Positions 7,309 to 9,288 of a DNA stretch of 9,288 bases are shown here, one piece after another. Origin of the DNA: Fimbriiglobus sp. (GTDB taxonomy: Bacteria; Planctomycetota; Planctomycetia; Gemmatales; Gemmataceae); the NCBI GenBank assembly GCA_025352585.1, contig JANXTD010000609.1:1-9288 (forward strand). Direction: 5' to 3'. A program made the position numbers and the translations under genes. The notes below the pieces were generated by a model, which saw only the letters and a program-made list of their open reading frames with translations, was not told the DNA's origin and did no database searches. The number at the start of each line of letters is the position of its first letter. Position 1 is the stretch's first letter.

Positions 7309-7512
7309 GCTTGGTCGATTTATTTCGCCCTCATTGTACGAATAGTAAGTTGTATGAATTAAAACTATTACTTGCGAATTTTTATTGGTTCACTTCTGGG
7401 TTCGTGTAGTCGCGCGAGTGAGCGGTCACAAGCGTACTGGTATAATTTTATTAACACGGTAGCAGATGACTTTGGTGCGTCGCCTGAATATCTAGGATAT
7501 TACTTGGGTTTT
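7309..7512. other. AT-rich island in a high-GC setting
   Basis: Between 7309 and about 7512 the composition changes abruptly: runs such as GATTTATTT, GAATTAAAAC, AATTTTTATTGG and TATAATTTTATTAA stand in DNA otherwise extremely rich in G and C. Both borders are sharp, at the DoxX start on the left and at about TTTTCGCTGCC on the right. The stretch is probably of foreign origin, a remnant left by an insertion or recombination. It contains TACAAT and TATAAT strings by composition alone; I do not call promoters from them. Confidence 0.7.
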
Positions 7513-7575
7513 CGCTGCCTCGCCGAACGACTCCGCTCAGCCGCGGCGGGGGCAACTGAGCTTCAACGCATGTGA
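7372..7575 (+). pseudogene. Possible C-terminal remnant of a formylglycine-generating-enzyme-like (SUMF1/FGE) domain
   Basis: The only sizeable frame in the AT-rich island runs from a TTG at 7372 to TGA at 7573-7575 (67 codons). Its middle reads SRASERSQAYWYN, then FGASPEYLGYYLGFRCLAER. The order of an Arg/Ser-Arg-Ala stretch, an aromatic YWY, and a terminal GFRC resembles the C-terminal core of FGE-sulfatase domains, which usually end in GFR followed by a short tail. RIFIGSLLGS just before could be a decayed form of the RGGSW motif. The last 13 or so residues lie in GC-rich DNA and are probably unrelated. No ribosome binding site is seen, and at least 200 residues of the domain are missing, so any such gene is a fragment. 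The assignment is tentative; an unrelated small protein is possible. Confidence 0.3.
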
Positions 7576-7850
7576 AAACTGCGAACCCCCGTCGTCCGCT
7601 GCAGCCCCTCGAATGGTAGCATGCCGGGGTCGTTGAGGCGACGCCCGGCGGCCGGGGCAACCGCATGCAGCGCATGAGGCTTTGACCTCGGGAACCAGGT
7701 GGCGGACCGGCCGCCGGTGCCCCTCGACCTCGGACGCTATCCCGCGGGCCGCCCCTCCGGGCGGATACGCATCGTGAGCTTGAGGGAGGGACGCCGTGGG
7801 CACCGCCGCCACGACCTCGATCTCCGCCGAGCGTCCGAGCGGCGGGCCCG
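7576..7850. other. Gene-free stretch downstream of the Ala/Lys-rich gene
   Basis: I recognise no gene in this GC-rich interval. Frames on both strands are open but lack start signals and familiar motifs. A small inverted repeat, CCGCCC-CTCC-GGGCGG at 7749-7764, lies about 87 bases beyond the stop of the - strand Ala/Lys-rich gene and could help end its transcript; it has no T-tract. Confidence 0.4.
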
Positions 7851-8249
7851 CTACGGCTTGGCGCGGGGGCGCTCGGGGCCGCGGTTCGGCCCGGCCTCAC
7901 CCCTCGGTGCCGCCGTCACGCCCTTGGAAAGCAGCCTCCCCGATGACGAGGTGGTCCGGGGGGCGAGTGCGGCGGGTGCCGCCTCGGGCGTCGCCCCCTT
8001 CTTCTCCCGCAGGTACCTCGCCTTCTTGGCCGCCGGGGCCGCCTTCGCGGCCTTCGCGGCCCGTTTGCGCCCGGACCCCGCCGGGGGCGTGTCGGACCCT
8101 TTCGCGGCCTCCGCGTCCTGCGCCGCAGCCTCCGCGGCTTGCGTGGCGGCCGCGACCTGGGCGGTCGCTTCCGCCTCGCGCCCGGCCGCCTCGCCCTTCA
8201 GCCGGGTCTCCCTGGCCAGGACGCCCTCGGTCTTCCCCTTCTTCGCCAT
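7851..8249 (-). CDS. Small Ala/Lys-rich protein, function unknown
   Basis: The ATG at 8249-8247 is preceded by GGAGG at a 6-base spacing, the clearest ribosome binding site in this half of the window, and gives a 132-residue protein. The start MAKKGKTEGVLARETRLKG is basic. The next part, GREAEATAQVAAATQAAEAAA, is Ala/Glu/Gln-rich and likely helical, perhaps coiled coil. The centre, GRKRAAKAAKAAPAAKKARY, is Lys/Ala-rich like histone-H1-type tails, and the end is a Pro/Arg-rich tail (RPRAKP). It has no signal peptide or membrane helix. Third codon positions are almost all G or C, as expected for a coding strand in this genome. The Lys/Ala pattern suggests nucleic-acid binding, but low-complexity sequence gives no reliable family. 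The opposite strand shows hydrophobic frames only because complements of Lys/Ala codons read as Leu, Phe and Ala. It lies between relics and may be a lineage-specific gene. Confidence 0.55.
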   Translation of the reverse strand: MAKKGKTEGVLARETRLKGEAAGREAEATAQVAAATQAAEAAAQDAEAAKGSDTPPAGSGRKRAAKAAKAAPAAKKARYLREKKGATPEAAPAALAPRTTSSSGRLLSKGVTAAPRGEAGPNRGPERPRAKP

Positions 8250-8255
8250 CACTCC

Positions 8256-8260
8256 CCTCC
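8256..8260 (-). promoter_or_regulatory. Strong ribosome binding site of the Ala/Lys-rich gene
   Basis: Read on the - strand this is GGAGG, continuing as GGAGTG before the ATG at 8249. It decides the start: the frame is open upstream to about 8369, but that extension (Arg/Gly/Pro-rich) has no such signal. Confidence 0.6.
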
Positions 8261-8384
8261 GCGCGGTAAGGTCCCGACTCACTCTTGTAGGGGTTCCCGG
8301 CCCGTCGGAAAGGGGCCGGCCGCCGGACAGGACCGCCCCGCGCCGACTCACCCGCCGAGCGCCGCCCACGCCGCGCCCAGCCGC

Positions 8385-8735
8385 ACCGCCTCGACCGCCC
8401 CCGCTGAGTTGTCCGGCCTTCGACTGGCTGCCGTCGGACCAGTCCGCGGCCGCCTACGCCGGCCTCGCGCCGCGCGAGTGCCGCTCGTGCACGGGCGTGC
8501 GGAGGCGGACGCGGCTGTCGAAGGCCGGGAACCCGCGGCTGCGGCCGGCGCTGTACCTGCCGGCGCTCACCGCGGTCCGGTTCTACCCCGCCATCAAGGC
8601 GTTCTACGCCCGGCTGGTCGCTGCCGGGAAGCCGAGGATGTCAGCGGTCGGGGCGTGCATGCGTAGGCTGGCGATGATCTGCTACGGGGTCCTCAAGAGG
8701 CGCACGCCGTTCGACCCGGCTGAGCCCCGGCCCGG
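8385..8735 (+). pseudogene. C-terminal fragment of a second IS110-family transposase
   Basis: The frame contains FDWLPSDQSAAAYAGLAPRE, RRRTRLSKAGNPRLRPALYL, PALTAVRF, IKAFYARLVAAGKPRMSAVG, ACMRRLAMICYGVLKRRTPF and DP. This is the Transposase_20 half of IS110/IS116/IS902 enzymes, in the usual order up to the normal C-terminus. Just upstream, TASTAPAEL in another frame can be read as the preceding TAATVLAEL-type segment; one extra base near 8415 accounts for the shift. The catalytic DEDD half is absent. It is not a copy of the other IS110 relic: the two differ clearly in sequence (PFAADSVRKRGERH there, PRECRSCTGVRRRT here). The frame continues past the expected end to 8829 through a long palindrome, so the original stop seems lost. 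The longer frame extending upstream to 7699 has no support and covers the antisense of the Ala/Lys-rich gene. Confidence 0.78.
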
Positions 8736-8755
8736 GCGGCCGGGGCTCAGCCGGG
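8715..8755. repeat. Perfect 18-bp inverted repeat with 5-base loop
   Basis: CCCGGCTGAGCCCCGGCC (8715-8732) is the exact reverse complement of the bases at 8738-8755, with CGGGC between them. It overlaps the last codons of the IS110 fragment. A perfect 18-bp stem is much longer than the other hairpins in this window. No T-tract follows on either strand. It could be a bidirectional terminator between convergent transcripts (the IS110 fragment + and the SseB gene -), a REP-like palindrome, or part of the element's end. Confidence 0.8.
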
Positions 8756-8859
8756 CATCCCGTCGCCGGCCGACCCGGACTAACTCCGGCCCCTTGACAA
8801 CACACTGGCTGGCTCGGCGGAGGGACTAGCCGGCCGAACCTGCCGCCACGTGACCGGGC

Positions 8860-9198
8860 TCACGGTCTGGAATCGCGGAAGTACTCCAGCGTCCCCCGGT
8901 CGAGGGGGAGGGCGTTGCGGGCCGGGTTGATGACGGCGGCGTCGAACCCCCGGAGGGCGAACGCCCACACGTCCGCGGCCGGCAGGACGAACCCGCTCAC
9001 GTCCGCGCCCGTGTAGGCCCGCAGAGCCCGCCAGTCCGTGAACAGGAGCAGGTGTCGGCTCCCGTCCCTCTCGGCCGACAGGAACCGGAGGGTACTCCCG
9101 TCCCCGACCGTCGCGGCCCCGCCGCCCGGGTCGGGCGTGAGTCGCATCCCGTCCGTGAACACCGCCGCGAGGTAGGTCGCCCCTTGCAGTTCGGTCAT
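8860..9198 (-). CDS. SseB N-terminal domain protein
   Basis: This 112-residue protein runs from ATG (9198-9196) to TGA (8862-8860). The start has only a weak upstream purine run (AGGGG). Sequence features are LQGATYLAAVFTDG near the start, HLLLFTDWRALRAYTGADV in the middle, GFVLPAADVWAFALRGFDA, and AVINPARNALPLDRGTLEYF at the end. The order of a short strand, FTDW with a following helix, a DVWAFAL-type helix and VINP matches the SseB N-terminal domain, a small alpha/beta fold found in many bacteria without type III secretion. Length agrees with a single domain. There is no signal peptide or membrane helix, so it should be cytoplasmic. The function of these stand-alone proteins is not established. 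The frame is intact and codon use is normal for the genome; it is oriented towards the long palindrome. Confidence 0.72.
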   Translation of the reverse strand: MTELQGATYLAAVFTDGMRLTPDPGGGAATVGDGSTLRFLSAERDGSRHLLLFTDWRALRAYTGADVSGFVLPAADVWAFALRGFDAAVINPARNALPLDRGTLEYFRDSRP

Positions 9199-9288
9199 GA
9201 GGACGCCCCTGCTCTCGCTCGACGGATCCGCCGCGAGTCGTGGAGTTCCCCACGAATTGTGGACAGTTTTTAGCGGTGGGTTTGGTTA

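Noticed and set aside
8794..8822. TTGACA at 8794 as a promoter
   Set aside because: No -10-like hexamer follows at a workable distance and no + strand gene starts downstream within the window.
7699..8829. 376-codon + frame as one protein
   Set aside because: Only its last third, from about 8424, resembles a protein family (IS110 C-terminus). The earlier part is the complement of the Ala/Lys-rich gene and non-coding DNA.
9228..9257. CGTGG/CCACG inverted repeat upstream of the SseB gene as an operator
   Set aside because: The stem is only 5 bp with a 6-base loop, which is too short to distinguish from chance in this composition.

Overview
The window looks like chromosomal DNA of a planctomycete, most likely a high-GC member of the Gemmata group. 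The reasons are the very high GC, a Hanks-type kinase next to a TPR-CHAT protein, a DUF1559 pilin-like protein followed by a small lipoprotein, and several decayed IS110/IS630-type transposases. This is inferred from gene content and composition; there is no rRNA or other marker gene.

Left part (1-5275), intact genes on the + strand. The window opens inside a membrane-anchored Ser/Thr kinase, starting at its DFG motif. Sixteen bases after the kinase stop comes a 757-residue exported protein with kinesin-light-chain-type TPRs and a C-terminal CHAT (caspase-like) domain that keeps its His and Cys. The two probably form an operon: a kinase with an extracytoplasmic sensor-like domain and an exported putative peptidase. 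A strong hairpin follows the CHAT gene. After about 480 bases without a recognisable gene comes a second pair: a DUF1559 protein with a type IV pilin-like N-terminus, and a 129-residue lipoprotein with a carboxypeptidase-regulatory/transthyretin-like fold whose start lies 23 bases after the DUF1559 stop.

Middle part (about 5450-7575), degraded accessory DNA. It holds an IS630-type transposase relic with stops and frameshifts, then directly an IS110-type transposase lacking its N-terminus and carrying two opposite frameshifts. On the - strand is a DoxX-family membrane protein gene cut by a single in-frame amber codon. Next is a roughly 200-base AT-rich island whose only reading frame resembles the C-terminus of a formylglycine-generating-enzyme (sulfatase-modifying factor) domain.

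Right part (7576-9288). A small Ala/Lys-rich protein (-) has a strong ribosome binding site. Beyond it lie the C-terminal piece of a second IS110-type transposase ending in a perfect 18-bp inverted repeat, and an apparently intact SseB-domain protein (-).

I do not see a clearly new multi-gene system. The most interesting parts are the kinase/TPR-CHAT pair, the amber-interrupted DoxX gene, the long perfect hairpin at the end of the IS110 fragment, and the AT-rich island. All family assignments are from reading translated sequence, without database searches.
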